Assembly (NCBI GenBank): GCA_965242615.1
Contig: CBDESR010000005.1
Coordinates: 186,001 to 250,000 of the forward strand
Direction of reading: 5' to 3'
DNA length: 64,000 bases
Origin: CBDBCU01 sp965242615
Lineage (GTDB): Bacteria > Chloroflexota > Dehalococcoidia > Lucifugimonadales > UBA3495
This document shows, in pieces, positions 8,272 to 17,316 of this stretch. The notes under the pieces are model-generated. The model saw only the letters and a list, made by a program, of their open reading frames with translations. It was not told where the DNA came from and searched no databases. A program made the translations under genes and the position numbers. The stretch's first letter is position 1. Each line of letters starts with the position of its first letter.

Positions 8272-9245
8272 TACTCGTACACCTCCCGGAAGCGGCGCAC
8301 CACATACTGGCTGAGCAGGTTCATCCCCAAAGTCAGCACAAAGAGGCTCAAGCCCACGGCAAAAATCGTCTTAAAGGACAAGGTGCCGGTGGGGGTGTCG
8401 CCCAAGCTGACCTGCACGATATAGGCGGTCATCGTCTCGATGGGGACAAAGGGGTTAAAGGTAAAGTTGGGGTTCTGGCCGGCGGCGACGGTGACAATCA
8501 TCGTTTCGCCGATGGCCCGGGAGGTGGAGAGGATAAAGGCGGCGACAATGCCGGAAAGGGCAGCCGGGATGACCACCCGGGTGGAAACTTCCAGTTTGGT
8601 GCTGCCCAAGGCGTAAGCCCCTTCGCGCAGGGAACGCGGCACCGAGCGCATCGCATCCTCGCTGAGGCTGGAGACCATGGGCAGTATCATTATGCCCATC
8701 ACGATGGCGGCGCTGAGGCCGTTGAACACCGATATTTCAATAAAGGGGATGTGGTCGGCAATGGAGCGCAGGATGGGCGTTACAAAGAGCAGCGCAAAGT
8801 AGCCGTACACCACCGTGGGGATGCCGGCCAATACTTCGAGCAGGGGTTTCAGGGCCCGCCGCACCCGGTCGGGGGCGTATTCGCTGAGGTAGATGGCGCT
8901 GAGCAAGCCCAGGGGCAAGGCGACCAGCATCGCGCCGATGGAGGTCAGCAGGGTGCCGGTGACTAGCGGCAATATGCCGAAGTGCTTGGAGGCGAACAGC
9001 GGCGTCCACTTGGTGCCGGTGAGAAACTCAAAGATGGAAACTTCCTGAAAAAAAAGCGCCGCCTCGAAAATGAGGACGGACACGATGCCGACGGTGGTAA
9101 AGATGGAGACGATGCTGCACAGGAAAAGAACGGCTTTGATAATCCGTTCCGGGAGATACCTTTTCCACTTGGCGGCGCCGGGTGGCCGGAACCGGGCCGC
9201 TGCGGGAGCGGCGGCCGGGTCAAGGGTTAGGTCGGGTTGGGCCAA
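8271..9245 (-). CDS. pstC: phosphate ABC transporter permease PstC
   Basis: A 324-residue permease. After a cytoplasmic N-terminus of some 30 residues there is a first membrane helix at 33-58, then a periplasmic loop with the PstC-typical TGTKWTP near 85-91, and the coupling loop MRSVPRSLREGAYALGSTK. The start is TTG, with GGGGTGA upstream. It is the first gene of the operon and is preceded by a Pho-box-like repeat cluster, so induction under phosphate starvation is likely. The binding protein PstS must be encoded elsewhere. Confidence 0.95.
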   Translation of the reverse strand: MAQPDLTLDPAAAPAAARFRPPGAAKWKRYLPERIIKAVLFLCSIVSIFTTVGIVSVLIFEAALFFQEVSIFEFLTGTKWTPLFASKHFGILPLVTGTLLTSIGAMLVALPLGLLSAIYLSEYAPDRVRRALKPLLEVLAGIPTVVYGYFALLFVTPILRSIADHIPFIEISVFNGLSAAIVMGIMILPMVSSLSEDAMRSVPRSLREGAYALGSTKLEVSTRVVIPAALSGIVAAFILSTSRAIGETMIVTVAAGQNPNFTFNPFVPIETMTAYIVQVSLGDTPTGTLSFKTIFAVGLSLFVLTLGMNLLSQYVVRRFREVYE

Positions 9246-9352
9246 GGCAGTTCACCCCGATCAGCTGAAAGCCGCTACTCGGCGGAAAAAGTCGGCAAGG
9301 CAATGGCGGAGAACAGGATAATAGAGCCGGCGGCGGGTTGACAAGGGAAAAG

Positions 9353-9393
9353 GGGTTAATAAGTGTTTAAGTTGGGTTTAAGTTTTGTTAAGG
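9353..9393 (-). promoter_or_regulatory. Pho-box-like cluster upstream of pstCAB
   Basis: Four TTAA-centred direct repeats with cores at 9356, 9367, 9378 and 9388, so spaced 11, 11 and 10 bases. Read on the minus strand the units are CTTAACA, CTTAAAC, CTTAAAC and ATTAACC. The one-turn spacing and the sequence resemble the cyanobacterial Pho box (PyTTAAPyPy direct repeats) bound by PhoB/SphR-type regulators. A TTGTCA ... TATTAT candidate promoter lies between this cluster and pstC (9314-9341). The match is from memory of the consensus. Confidence 0.65.
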
Positions 9394-9436
9394 GATTGTT
9401 GGCGGGTTGGAAATGGCTTGGTTCTGGCGGCAATTA

Positions 9437-9465
9437 TAGACTGAATAAGCGACCTGGTTTATAAT
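9437..9465 (+). promoter_or_regulatory. promoter of the Gfo/Idh/MocA oxidoreductase gene
   Basis: TAGACT and a perfect TATAAT separated by 17 bases, 53 bases before the GTG start. It points away from the pst promoter, so the two share this divergent region. Confidence 0.5.
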
Positions 9466-9518
9466 CCCCGCCAGCCATCCCCCAAAAACACCCCCAAACC
9501 ACCCCTAGGAGGTTCACC

Positions 9519-10556
9519 GTGACCGACACTGCCGTACGCATCGGATTTATCGGAGCGGGACGCAACACCCGCGACCGCCACATCCCCGGATTCCTCAAAG
9601 TCCCCGGCGTCGAACTCGCCGCCGTTGCCAACCGCAGCCGCGCCTCCGGCCAGCGCGTCGCCGACGCCTTCAACATCCCCGCCGTCTATGACACCTGGCC
9701 CGAACTCCTCGCCGACCCCACTATCGACGCCGTCTGCATCGGCACCTGGCCCTATATGCACCACACTTTGACCGTCGCCGCCCTCAATGCCGGCAAACAC
9801 GTCCTCTGCGAAGCCCGCATGGCCGCCAATGCTGCCGAAGCCCGCGCGATGCTCGCCTGCTCCCGCGAACATCCCGATCTTATCGCCCAAATCGTCCCCG
9901 GCCCCTCCACTTTCAAGGTGGACAACCTCCTCCGCCAACTCATCGGCGACGGCTACCTCGGCGACCTCCTCGCCGTCGACGCCCAAATCCTCACCCCGGC
10001 CTTCATCGACCGCGACGCCCCCCTCCACTGGCGCCACAACCGCGCCCTCAGCGGCTACAACATTATGAATATGGGCATCTGGTACGAATGCCTCATCCGC
10101 TGGACGGGCCCCGCCGTCCGCGTAATGGCCATGACCAAAGTCAATGTCCCCGCCCGCCGCGATGATGCCGGTAACTGGCAGCCCGTAACCATCCCCGACC
10201 ATGTCGACATCCTGATGGAACTGGCTAACGGCGCCCAGGGACATCTCCGCGTCAGCTCCGTAACCGGCTTGGCTCCCGGCGCCCAAGTCTGGCTCTACGG
10301 CAGCCAAGGCACCCTGCACCTGACCCCGGACTTGACCGTCCGCGGCGGCCAACCCGGCGACCGCGCCCTGACCGAAATCCCCAATCCCCCGGAAAACCAA
10401 TACGCCTGGCGCGTCGAAGCGGAATTCATCAGCGCCATCCGCGGCCAGGAGCCGATAACCCACACCCCCTTTGACGTGGGCCGCCACTACATGGAATTCA
10501 CCGAAGCCGTAACCCGCAGCGCCCAAACCGGCAACGCCGTAGCTCTCCCTCTCTAA
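9519..10556 (+). CDS. Gfo/Idh/MocA-family NAD(P)-dependent oxidoreductase
   Basis: A 345-residue protein with the N-terminal Rossmann motif GFIGAGR (residues 7-13) and the usual two-domain layout of glucose-fructose oxidoreductase and inositol dehydrogenase relatives. The normally conserved EKP motif after the dinucleotide fold is changed to CEARMA near residue 95; loss of that lysine suggests altered or lost dehydrogenase chemistry. The GTG start follows AGGAGG. The codon third positions are dominated by C, unlike the G-ending preference of neighbouring plus-strand genes, a possible sign of different ancestry. Substrate unknown, probably a sugar or cyclitol derivative. Confidence 0.85.
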   Translation: MTDTAVRIGFIGAGRNTRDRHIPGFLKVPGVELAAVANRSRASGQRVADAFNIPAVYDTWPELLADPTIDAVCIGTWPYMHHTLTVAALNAGKHVLCEARMAANAAEARAMLACSREHPDLIAQIVPGPSTFKVDNLLRQLIGDGYLGDLLAVDAQILTPAFIDRDAPLHWRHNRALSGYNIMNMGIWYECLIRWTGPAVRVMAMTKVNVPARRDDAGNWQPVTIPDHVDILMELANGAQGHLRVSSVTGLAPGAQVWLYGSQGTLHLTPDLTVRGGQPGDRALTEIPNPPENQYAWRVEAEFISAIRGQEPITHTPFDVGRHYMEFTEAVTRSAQTGNAVALPL

Positions 10557-10624
10557 CCCCCTACCCGGCGGCAATATCCGCCGCTTATCCGACCCAACTC
10601 CACCAACTATCGGCCAAACGCCGC

Positions 10625-10652
10625 GCCGGGCCAGTCCAATTGACCGGCCCGG
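10625..10652 (+). terminator. possible hairpin after the oxidoreductase gene
   Basis: Inverted repeat GCCGGGCC / GGCCCGG with a 13-base loop followed only by TTCTAAA. The short T stretch makes it a weak terminator candidate. Confidence 0.3.
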
Positions 10653-10747
10653 TTCTAAAGCCGGTAGGTAGCAGTGGGCGGGATAGAGCCCGGTATTGAC
10701 AGGCGGTTTATTATGGGATTTACCTGTTGCACCGGGAGGTTTTGGCT

Positions 10748-11647
10748 ATGGCATCCCATTCTTTGGGGCTTTCGCTGCATGAAGCGGCGCGGCAGAAGGG
10801 CGTTCCTTTTATTTTGGAGAATGCGCCGACGGATCAGAGCGTCCGGGTGAACGGGATGAACTTTCATTATCTGGAGTGGGGGCAACCGGGGCAGCCGGTC
10901 ATACTGATGCTGCACGGCGGCGGTCAGCAAGCCCACAGCTGGGATTTTGTCAGCCTGCCCTTGTCGGAGCATTATCACGTTCTGGCGTTGGACCAGCGGG
11001 GTCACGGAGACAGCGATTGGGCGGCGGACGGGGACTATTCCATTGAAGCCCATCAGTCGGATATTGACGGCTTGATCGCAGCTCTGGGGTTAAGCGGGTT
11101 TCATCTCATCGGCCACTCGATGGGGGGGCGCAACAGCTATGTTTGGGCGTCGCGGAATCCGGGGACGCTACGGTCGCTGGTGATTGTGGATACCGGGCCG
11201 GTGGCGCAAGCCCGCGGCCGCAATCGTATTCAGAACTTTCGGGAACTGCCGGATGAACTGGATAGTTTCGAGGAATTTGCGGCCCGGGTGCAGGAATATA
11301 CCGGGCGTTCCCGGGAGCAGACTTTGGGCGCGCTGCAATACAGCATTCGCCGGCGGGCGGATGGCAAGTGGTCGTGGAAGTATGACCAGCTGCTGCGGAC
11401 GCCGGGGCGGCAAGGGCCGGCTTGGTCGGAGGAGCAGCTGTGGGACGCAGTGCGAAAAATTGACTGCCCGACGCTGGTAACGCGCGGCGGCGACAGCGAT
11501 ATTTTCGCCGCGGAAACAATGCGTCAGATGGCGCAGGTCATTCCCAACTGCGCTACCGTAACCATCCCCAATGCCGGGCATCTGGTTGCCGGGGACAACC
11601 CGGCGGACTTTCTGGCGGCGGTGCGGGGTTTTCTGGATGGCCTGTGA
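10748..11647 (+). CDS. alpha/beta hydrolase
   Basis: A 299-residue alpha/beta-hydrolase fold enzyme. The oxyanion-hole motif HGGG, the nucleophile elbow GHSMGG, the acid in GGDSDIF and the catalytic His in NAGHLV are all present and in order. These enzymes cleave esters, lactones, epoxides or C-C bonds; the substrate cannot be told. The ATG is chosen because GGGAGG lies eight bases upstream; an in-frame TTG at 10727 would lengthen it by seven residues but lacks a ribosome binding site. It is monocistronic and ends 26 bases from the convergent MmgE/PrpD gene. Confidence 0.9.
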   Translation: MASHSLGLSLHEAARQKGVPFILENAPTDQSVRVNGMNFHYLEWGQPGQPVILMLHGGGQQAHSWDFVSLPLSEHYHVLALDQRGHGDSDWAADGDYSIEAHQSDIDGLIAALGLSGFHLIGHSMGGRNSYVWASRNPGTLRSLVIVDTGPVAQARGRNRIQNFRELPDELDSFEEFAARVQEYTGRSREQTLGALQYSIRRRADGKWSWKYDQLLRTPGRQGPAWSEEQLWDAVRKIDCPTLVTRGGDSDIFAAETMRQMAQVIPNCATVTIPNAGHLVAGDNPADFLAAVRGFLDGL

Positions 11648-11673
11648 TGTTCTTGGGAGTTTAGTTGCCGGCC

Positions 11674-12999
11674 CTACCCGCCGAGGATGGAAAACAAGCC
11701 GGTGGTGTTGGGGAGGTTTTCCAAGTCGCGGAGGTTGGTGATGGCTTCGTCGATGTGGTCGGGGGGGAGGATGTAGCGGGAGCAGTAGAGGAATTTGGCG
11801 TCGAGTTCCTCCGGGGTTAAGGGGAGCTGGGGGCTGCCGCGGGGGAATTCGACCCGGTGCCGGAGCTGGCGTCCGTCGGTCAAGGTCAGGGACAAGGCGC
11901 AGGGGTAGGGGATGGACGGGGAGGGGGGTTCGGCGGCGGTGACGGTGATGGCGTCCATAAGGCGGCGTACGGCGCTATCTTGTACGGATTGGTCGGTGAA
12001 GGTGTCGAGGAGGGGATGCCCCCAAGTCAAGGTGGCGGCAACGATATAGCTGAGGCAGTGGCGGGCTTGCCAGGGGTCGGCCGGCGTGGGGTAAGGGAGT
12101 TCGGCCAGGGCGTCCGGGGTTACGCTAATCGTGGCGGCGGTGATGGCGGCGGCGCTGATGCGATACTGCTGCAGCAGTTGGAGGGCGGCGTCAATGGCGG
12201 TATGGGCGGCGGCGGCGCAGGGGTAGAGTTTGAGGGTTAGGCCGGGGTCGAGGAGGGCGTAGGGCTGGCCCAAGGCGGCGCAAAAGGCGGCGATTTGCTG
12301 GTCAGACCAACCGGCAAAAAGTTCGGCTAGATCGCCGTCAACGGCTAATCCCTGCCGGGCTAACAAGGCCGCCGTGGTTCCGCGGAGGGCGGCTTGTCCT
12401 TGGCGGTAAGCCAGGGCCGGGCCGGCGGTGGCGAGCGGGGGAGGAGTAGCCGCCGGGACATGGGAGACGCTCGCGCCGCCGGCCGCCAATGCCAGCGCGG
12501 TATCCAGCTGGGCCGGGGGCAATTCCAGGAGATAGCCGGCGGCGGCCGCCGCGGCTACGGCGTTGGCGTCGTCGCGGGGCAAGACGGCGCCCAACTTGGC
12601 GGCCAGTTCGCAGCTGAGGATAAAGGCGGCCAATACGGCCGCGCCGGAGCAGCCGTTCATTTCGCCGATGGCCATTACCGGGGGAAAGGTGACGGCCGCC
12701 AAGCGGCCGCTATCGGGCCGGAGGGTGTCGTCAAAGTCGAGGAGGGCAATCATCAGCCCGTTGGCCAGGGCGGCATAGACCGGGGAAGTGCGCAATCCCT
12801 TTCCGATCAGGGTGCATTGGCCGCTGCCGCCCATTTCCTGGGCGAAACGGGTAACGGCAAAGCCTTCCGGCTGGGCCGCGCCGGCTAAACCGGCCGCCGC
12901 CGCATTAACCAGCATAGACTTGGCGACGGTGAGGGCGGCCGGGGGCAGGTTGTCCGGGTGGGATTGGTGTAGGATGAAGGGGGTTAGGGGGTGGGGCAT
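11674..12999 (-). CDS. MmgE/PrpD family protein
   Basis: A 441-residue member of the 2-methylcitrate dehydratase (PrpD) / MmgE / cis-aconitate decarboxylase family. Supporting features are the all-helical N-terminal domain with ALANGLMIALLDFDDT (the active-site DFDD region near residue 90), FPPVMAIGEMNG, and the C-terminal lid domain with LKLYPCAAAAHTAIDAAL. No prpB or prpC lies nearby, so a methylcitrate cycle role is not supported here; many such paralogues in Chloroflexota have unknown substrates. The start codon has only a distant GGGAG. Confidence 0.88.
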   Translation of the reverse strand: MPHPLTPFILHQSHPDNLPPAALTVAKSMLVNAAAAGLAGAAQPEGFAVTRFAQEMGGSGQCTLIGKGLRTSPVYAALANGLMIALLDFDDTLRPDSGRLAAVTFPPVMAIGEMNGCSGAAVLAAFILSCELAAKLGAVLPRDDANAVAAAAAAGYLLELPPAQLDTALALAAGGASVSHVPAATPPPLATAGPALAYRQGQAALRGTTAALLARQGLAVDGDLAELFAGWSDQQIAAFCAALGQPYALLDPGLTLKLYPCAAAAHTAIDAALQLLQQYRISAAAITAATISVTPDALAELPYPTPADPWQARHCLSYIVAATLTWGHPLLDTFTDQSVQDSAVRRLMDAITVTAAEPPSPSIPYPCALSLTLTDGRQLRHRVEFPRGSPQLPLTPEELDAKFLYCSRYILPPDHIDEAITNLRDLENLPNTTGLFSILGG

Positions 13000-13178
13000 T
13001 TTGATGGGGTGGCTCCCTAGGTTGGTGATGGTTACAGGATAATGGACTAGGGAGGGTTTGGCAAGTTAGAGGCCTTTCACTAAGGATTTTACGCGCTTGA
13101 CAAGGGGATTCTCAGGGAATTACCGTATAGTGCAGGCAAATCTCCCAAAAGGAATAACTGAAAGGATTGGTGATAACT

Positions 13179-13313
13179 ATGTCGGCTTTGGATTGGATTC
13201 TCGTGGTTTTATGTATCCATCTCTTAGGGAAAGTAATCTCCGTCAAGGTGAGAGTAAATTTGGACGTCGTCGCTCTGCTCAAATACTTGAGTGAGCGCAA
13301 GAAAGGGCGGTAG
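13179..13313 (+). CDS. 44-residue small protein of unknown function
   Basis: An open frame beginning ATG with AAAGGA upstream at good distance. It encodes a hydrophobic N-terminal segment (LDWILVVLCIHLLG, about residues 4-17) followed by a basic tail ending SERKKGR, the shape of a small single-pass membrane protein. A TTGACA (13097-13102) and TATAGT (13126-13131) precede it, but 23 bases apart, which is too long for a normal promoter. The region is less GC-rich than its surroundings. No homologue is recognised, so it may be a chance frame. Confidence 0.4.
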   Translation: MSALDWILVVLCIHLLGKVISVKVRVNLDVVALLKYLSERKKGR

Positions 13314-13332
13314 GGGTTAAGGACCCTACCGC
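13307..13332. terminator. shared hairpin between convergent ends
   Basis: A 9-bp inverted repeat (13307-13315 with 13324-13332) containing the TAG stop codons of both the small plus-strand frame and the minus-strand helicase gene, one in each arm. There is no T tract, so it is at best a weak or Rho-assisted bidirectional terminator. Confidence 0.35.
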
Positions 13333-15563
13333 ACCCAAACGCGGAACTGCGCCGGGTCTTGACCAAATTTTTCGACCAGAGGCCCGCAGAGTGAGCAGAT
13401 CTGCTTCCAGCCCAACTGTAGCTCTACGTACAAACCGTTAGACAGCTGCTTGGAGACCCAGAATTGCCGCCCGTTAGGGTGTCTTGGTGTCTCGTGAAAC
13501 AAGTATCTCGTGTTCATTCTACCGACCTGAACCGGGTAATCGTCTCGGGTCAACAGCTTTGACCGTATCAGCCACTCGGCGATTACGACAATCAAGTCGG
13601 TCCGACTTCCGACCGAAAGCGTCTCCCCTGTAGGAAGTTGTACTTGCCAAGGCTTAACCAGAGAGCCTTGCCTTGGCTCCTTTCTGCCCCATTCCCCAAG
13701 CTCGACAAAAGTCAGCCACGTTCCAGAGTCCGGTAAGGCAGGATTGACCGCTTCACCAGCCGAGAGAGTTTCCCTGATGGGCGACACTGGCAGCAACCCG
13801 AGCTCCCGGCCCTCAGCCGCCAGCAAAGATAGCAACCGCTTTTGGGCGGCGTCAAAAACCTGTTGACCGTCCACAACTTGGGATTCCAAAATGGCAAGTT
13901 CTTTCTGCCACTGGTCAACTTCCCGACGCAAGTCGGTTTCCCATTGGGTATATTGGCGACTCCTTTGCGGCATCGTCCGCGGCCGCTCGGCGGCGGGAAG
14001 CCCGTTAAGATAATCCCGGAACTGCCTTTCCAGTTCGTCATCGTCAGCCAAAGCGTCATCCCGCCGGCTGATGGATTGGCGGAGTTCGTCCTTGCGCCGC
14101 TCGGTAGCACCGCCGAACCTTTGCAATTCCTCGAGCAGGAAGTTCTTGAGGAACGGGTCGCGCTGTGGCGACAATTCATCGTCGTACTGCAATTCCGCCA
14201 ACTCTCTCATTTCCTCGGTAACGGGCAGGTTAGCCTGGATGTGGGCGTCATAGTGGCAGCGGTCGCAAACCGGGTCGTGCCGTTGGGGATGTTGTTCAGT
14301 TTTCAGCCGCCACCGGCCCCAAGCCCGCCAAACGCCGCAGCGATAGCAGAGTTCCCCGAAAGGGTAGCCGCAGTTTTGGCACTGCTGACTGGCGGCCGGG
14401 GACAGTTCCTCACACTGCGGGCAGCGGATAACCGGCGGTTCATCGCCGGCGATTTGCGTTCCCCGGGGTTGCAGCGACCACTGGCGTTCCTGATCCGGCA
14501 AGCCGTGCTGCCGGCTGTTGCCGGCCAGGTCCAGAACGACGCAATCGCCGGCATCCTCTTTGGGGCGCAAGCCGCGGCCCACCATTTGCAGATAAAGGGA
14601 AAGGCTCAAGGTGGGTCGGGTCAGCACGATGCAAGCGGCGTCCGGCAAGTCAAACCCTTCGGTAGCCACCGCAACATTGACCAATACGCGGATGCCGCCG
14701 TACCGAAACTGGTACAGCAGTTCCGCCCGCTCGACTTCCGGCGTCGCCCCCAACAATACCCCGGTGGCAATGCCGGCGGCGTTGAAAAAGGCGGCCAAAT
14801 TCCGGGCGTGTCTTACCGACACGGCGTAGATTATGGTCTGGCGGTTTTCGCCGTGCCGCTGCCAGAACCGCAAGGCTCCGGCGGTCCACAAATCCCGTTC
14901 CTGGTTGGCCTGCTCGATGCCGGCTTCGCTGTAGTCGCCGGCTAGATCCAGCTCACCGCCCCGGATTTGCTCCTCCTCCGGCGGGGCCAGTACCCGCGCC
15001 CGGCACAGCCAACCGGCGGCCTGCAATTCCGCCACCGGCGGGCCGCAATGCAGCTGGCTGAATAGATGCTCAAACCCTTCCTTGAGCGATAGCCGCCAAG
15101 GGGTAGCCGTCATTCCCAACACCGGGCCGGGCCACTGGCTGATCGCCCGCGCCCAACCGCCGGCGGTAGCGTGATGGGCTTCGTCAATAATCAGCAGGTC
15201 GTTGTAGTCGTAATCGCTCCAAACATTGGCCGCCGCCGCGCGCCGGCTCACCGTTTGCGCCATCAATATGACTGCCCCATTAACTAACGCCGGGGCGCTG
15301 GACTGAGGAGTCCAATGAATGTTTGCGGAAGCCGGCACGCCGGCAGCGCGCAGCATCTCCTCGGTTTGCCCGGCCAATTCCCGGCGGTGGGTCAGCCAAA
15401 CCGCCTTGCGGCCGTTATGCAGCCAATCGGACAGCAGGGCAGCGGCAATGCAGGTTTTCCCGCCGCCGGTGGGCAGCTGAAGCATTATGCCGGACTTAGG
15501 GTCGGCCAAGGGGGCCTGCACCTGCCCTAGCAAATCCTGCTGATAATCCCGGAGTTCAACCAA
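13326..15563 (-). CDS. RadD-like superfamily 2 helicase with zinc ribbon
   Basis: A 745-residue SF2 helicase. Q-motif-like RDYQQDLL opens the protein, Walker A is GGGKT (33-37), the DEAH box is at 127-130, motif III TAT at 152-154, and the second RecA domain carries the VGRGLRP arginine-finger region. A cysteine cluster around 390-450 (CPQC, CQNC, CYRC, CDRC) forms one or two zinc ribbons. This layout resembles RadD/YejH, an ATPase acting in recombination and repair. The C-terminal 300 residues are an extra region with no domain recognised, making it clearly longer than RadD. It is single and divergent from rny. Confidence 0.85.
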   Translation of the reverse strand: MVELRDYQQDLLGQVQAPLADPKSGIMLQLPTGGGKTCIAAALLSDWLHNGRKAVWLTHRRELAGQTEEMLRAAGVPASANIHWTPQSSAPALVNGAVILMAQTVSRRAAAANVWSDYDYNDLLIIDEAHHATAGGWARAISQWPGPVLGMTATPWRLSLKEGFEHLFSQLHCGPPVAELQAAGWLCRARVLAPPEEEQIRGGELDLAGDYSEAGIEQANQERDLWTAGALRFWQRHGENRQTIIYAVSVRHARNLAAFFNAAGIATGVLLGATPEVERAELLYQFRYGGIRVLVNVAVATEGFDLPDAACIVLTRPTLSLSLYLQMVGRGLRPKEDAGDCVVLDLAGNSRQHGLPDQERQWSLQPRGTQIAGDEPPVIRCPQCEELSPAASQQCQNCGYPFGELCYRCGVWRAWGRWRLKTEQHPQRHDPVCDRCHYDAHIQANLPVTEEMRELAELQYDDELSPQRDPFLKNFLLEELQRFGGATERRKDELRQSISRRDDALADDDELERQFRDYLNGLPAAERPRTMPQRSRQYTQWETDLRREVDQWQKELAILESQVVDGQQVFDAAQKRLLSLLAAEGRELGLLPVSPIRETLSAGEAVNPALPDSGTWLTFVELGEWGRKEPRQGSLVKPWQVQLPTGETLSVGSRTDLIVVIAEWLIRSKLLTRDDYPVQVGRMNTRYLFHETPRHPNGRQFWVSKQLSNGLYVELQLGWKQICSLCGPLVEKFGQDPAQFRVWVR

Positions 15564-15647
15564 GGGTAGTTACCTCTGGAGAAGTTGGGGGCAATTATAC
15601 ACGGAAAGGGCCGGGTTGTCTTGCCGGGAATCCGGGTTTTCTTTGCC

Positions 15648-15676
15648 TTGACACTTTAGCCGGCGTTGGGTAGGAT
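15648..15676 (+). promoter_or_regulatory. promoter of rny
   Basis: TTGACA, 17 bases, TAGGAT, ending 68 bases before the rny ATG. An AAAGGAG ribosome binding site lies just before the start codon. Confidence 0.6.
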
Positions 15677-15744
15677 AGTAATTTGTATGCGGGATTTTAT
15701 CCCGGATACAACTAACCCCAGACGGAACGGAAAAGGAGTACCTG

Positions 15745-17283
15745 ATGGATGGTGTCCTGATGATTGTCCTTTCCGTCCTGGCGGTGGCAGGGATTGCGGG
15801 AGCGGGGGTAGCCGGGTGGCTGCTGTATCGTTCCCGGGTTGACGGTAAGCGGGTAGCGAACGCAAAAGAGGAAGCTAACTCCGTGGTGGTCGAGGCGGAG
15901 GCGGAGAAGCGCCGCATTCTGCTGGAGACGCAGGAGGAGGTTCTGAAGCTGCGGACTACCGGCGAAAATGAGATTAAGGAGCAGCGGCAGGAACTGACCC
16001 GGCTGGAACAGCGCTATTTGCAGCGGGAGGAGCAACTGGAGCGGAAAAGCGCGGCGTTGGAACAGCAGCAGGCCAGCCTGACCGATAAAGAGTCCGCGGT
16101 GGAGCAGGCCCGGGCCGAGGCCGAGGAGCTGAAAAAGGAGCAGCTGAAGGCTTTGGAGGGGGCGGCCGGCTTGTCGGTCCAGGAAGCCCGGGATTTGGTG
16201 ATCAAGGAGGGAGAGGAAAAGGCGCGCCATGAACTTTCCCGCCGCACTTATGACCTGGAGCGAGAGTATAAGCTGACCGCCGAGGAGAATGCCCGCCGCA
16301 TTATCACTGTGGCCATTAACCGTCTGGCTACGGATGTGGTTTCGGAAACCACGACCGCGATAGTATCCCTGCCTAACGATGAGATGAAAGGGCGTCTCAT
16401 CGGCCGCGAAGGGCGGAACATTCGAACTTTGGAAGCCCTGACCGGGGTGGAAGTGATGATTGACGACACCCCGGAAATCGTAACTTTGTCCTGCTTTGAC
16501 CCGGTGCGCCGGGAAATAGCCCGGTTGACCCTGGAACGGCTGGTCAGCGATGGGCGGATTCAGCCGGCCCGCATCGAGGATATGGTGCGGCGGGCGCAGA
16601 CGGACATTGAGCAGACCATTTGGAAGGCCGGCGAACAGGCGACCTTTGATGTGGGCATCAGCGGCATTGACGCCGAATTGATTCGGCTGATGGGGCAGCT
16701 GAAGTACCGCTACAGCTACGGGGAGAATGTGCTGAAACACTCCATTGAGGTGTGCTTGCTGTCCGGTATGCTGGCGGCCGAAGTGGGGGCCAATGTGCAG
16801 GTAGCCAAAATCGGCGGCCTGCTGCACGATGTAGGCAAGGCTCTGACCCACGAGGTGCAGGGGCCGCACGCCGAAATCGGGGCGGATCTGGCGAAAAAGT
16901 ACGGGATTAACCATAATTCCTACTTGTCCATCCTGGAACATCACGATGACGAACACTCGACCATCGAGTCGTTCATCGTCGCCAGCGCGGACGCCATCAG
17001 CGCATCCCGGCCGGGGGCGCGGAAGGAGTCGCTGGACCAGTATGTGAAACGGCTGCGGGAACTGGAGGAAACGGCCACCAGTTTCGGCGGGGTGGAACGG
17101 GCGTTTGCCATTCAAGCCGGCCGGGAGGTGCGGGTGATGGTGAAACCGGAGTCGGTGGATGATGTGGCGTCGGCGGAGATGGCCCGGGATATTGCCCGCA
17201 AGGTGGAGGAGGATTTGGTGTTCCCCGGGCAAATCAAGGTAACGGTCATCCGGGAAACCCGCAATGTGGAAATTGCCCGGTAG
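15745..17283 (+). CDS. rny: ribonuclease Y
   Basis: A 512-residue membrane-anchored endoribonuclease that starts mRNA decay. Residues 5-27 form the N-terminal membrane anchor, about 30-190 a long Glu/Lys/Gln-rich coiled coil, about 205-265 a KH RNA-binding domain (KGRLIGREGRNIRTLE), and 320-420 the HD phosphodiesterase domain with H-D in LLHDVGKA near residue 359. Length matches the usual 510-520. It is followed by a terminator and then ymdB, the neighbour seen in many bacteria; YmdB is reported to affect RNase Y-linked behaviours in Bacillus. Confidence 0.98.
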   Translation: MDGVLMIVLSVLAVAGIAGAGVAGWLLYRSRVDGKRVANAKEEANSVVVEAEAEKRRILLETQEEVLKLRTTGENEIKEQRQELTRLEQRYLQREEQLERKSAALEQQQASLTDKESAVEQARAEAEELKKEQLKALEGAAGLSVQEARDLVIKEGEEKARHELSRRTYDLEREYKLTAEENARRIITVAINRLATDVVSETTTAIVSLPNDEMKGRLIGREGRNIRTLEALTGVEVMIDDTPEIVTLSCFDPVRREIARLTLERLVSDGRIQPARIEDMVRRAQTDIEQTIWKAGEQATFDVGISGIDAELIRLMGQLKYRYSYGENVLKHSIEVCLLSGMLAAEVGANVQVAKIGGLLHDVGKALTHEVQGPHAEIGADLAKKYGINHNSYLSILEHHDDEHSTIESFIVASADAISASRPGARKESLDQYVKRLRELEETATSFGGVERAFAIQAGREVRVMVKPESVDDVASAEMARDIARKVEEDLVFPGQIKVTVIRETRNVEIAR

Positions 17284-17316
17284 CGGGGAGCAGCGGATTT
17301 TGGAGTCTTAACAGGG

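Noticed and set aside
13097..13131. Consensus promoter TTGACA ... TATAGT before the 44-residue frame
   Set aside because: The boxes are 23 bases apart, too far for a normal sigma-70 promoter.
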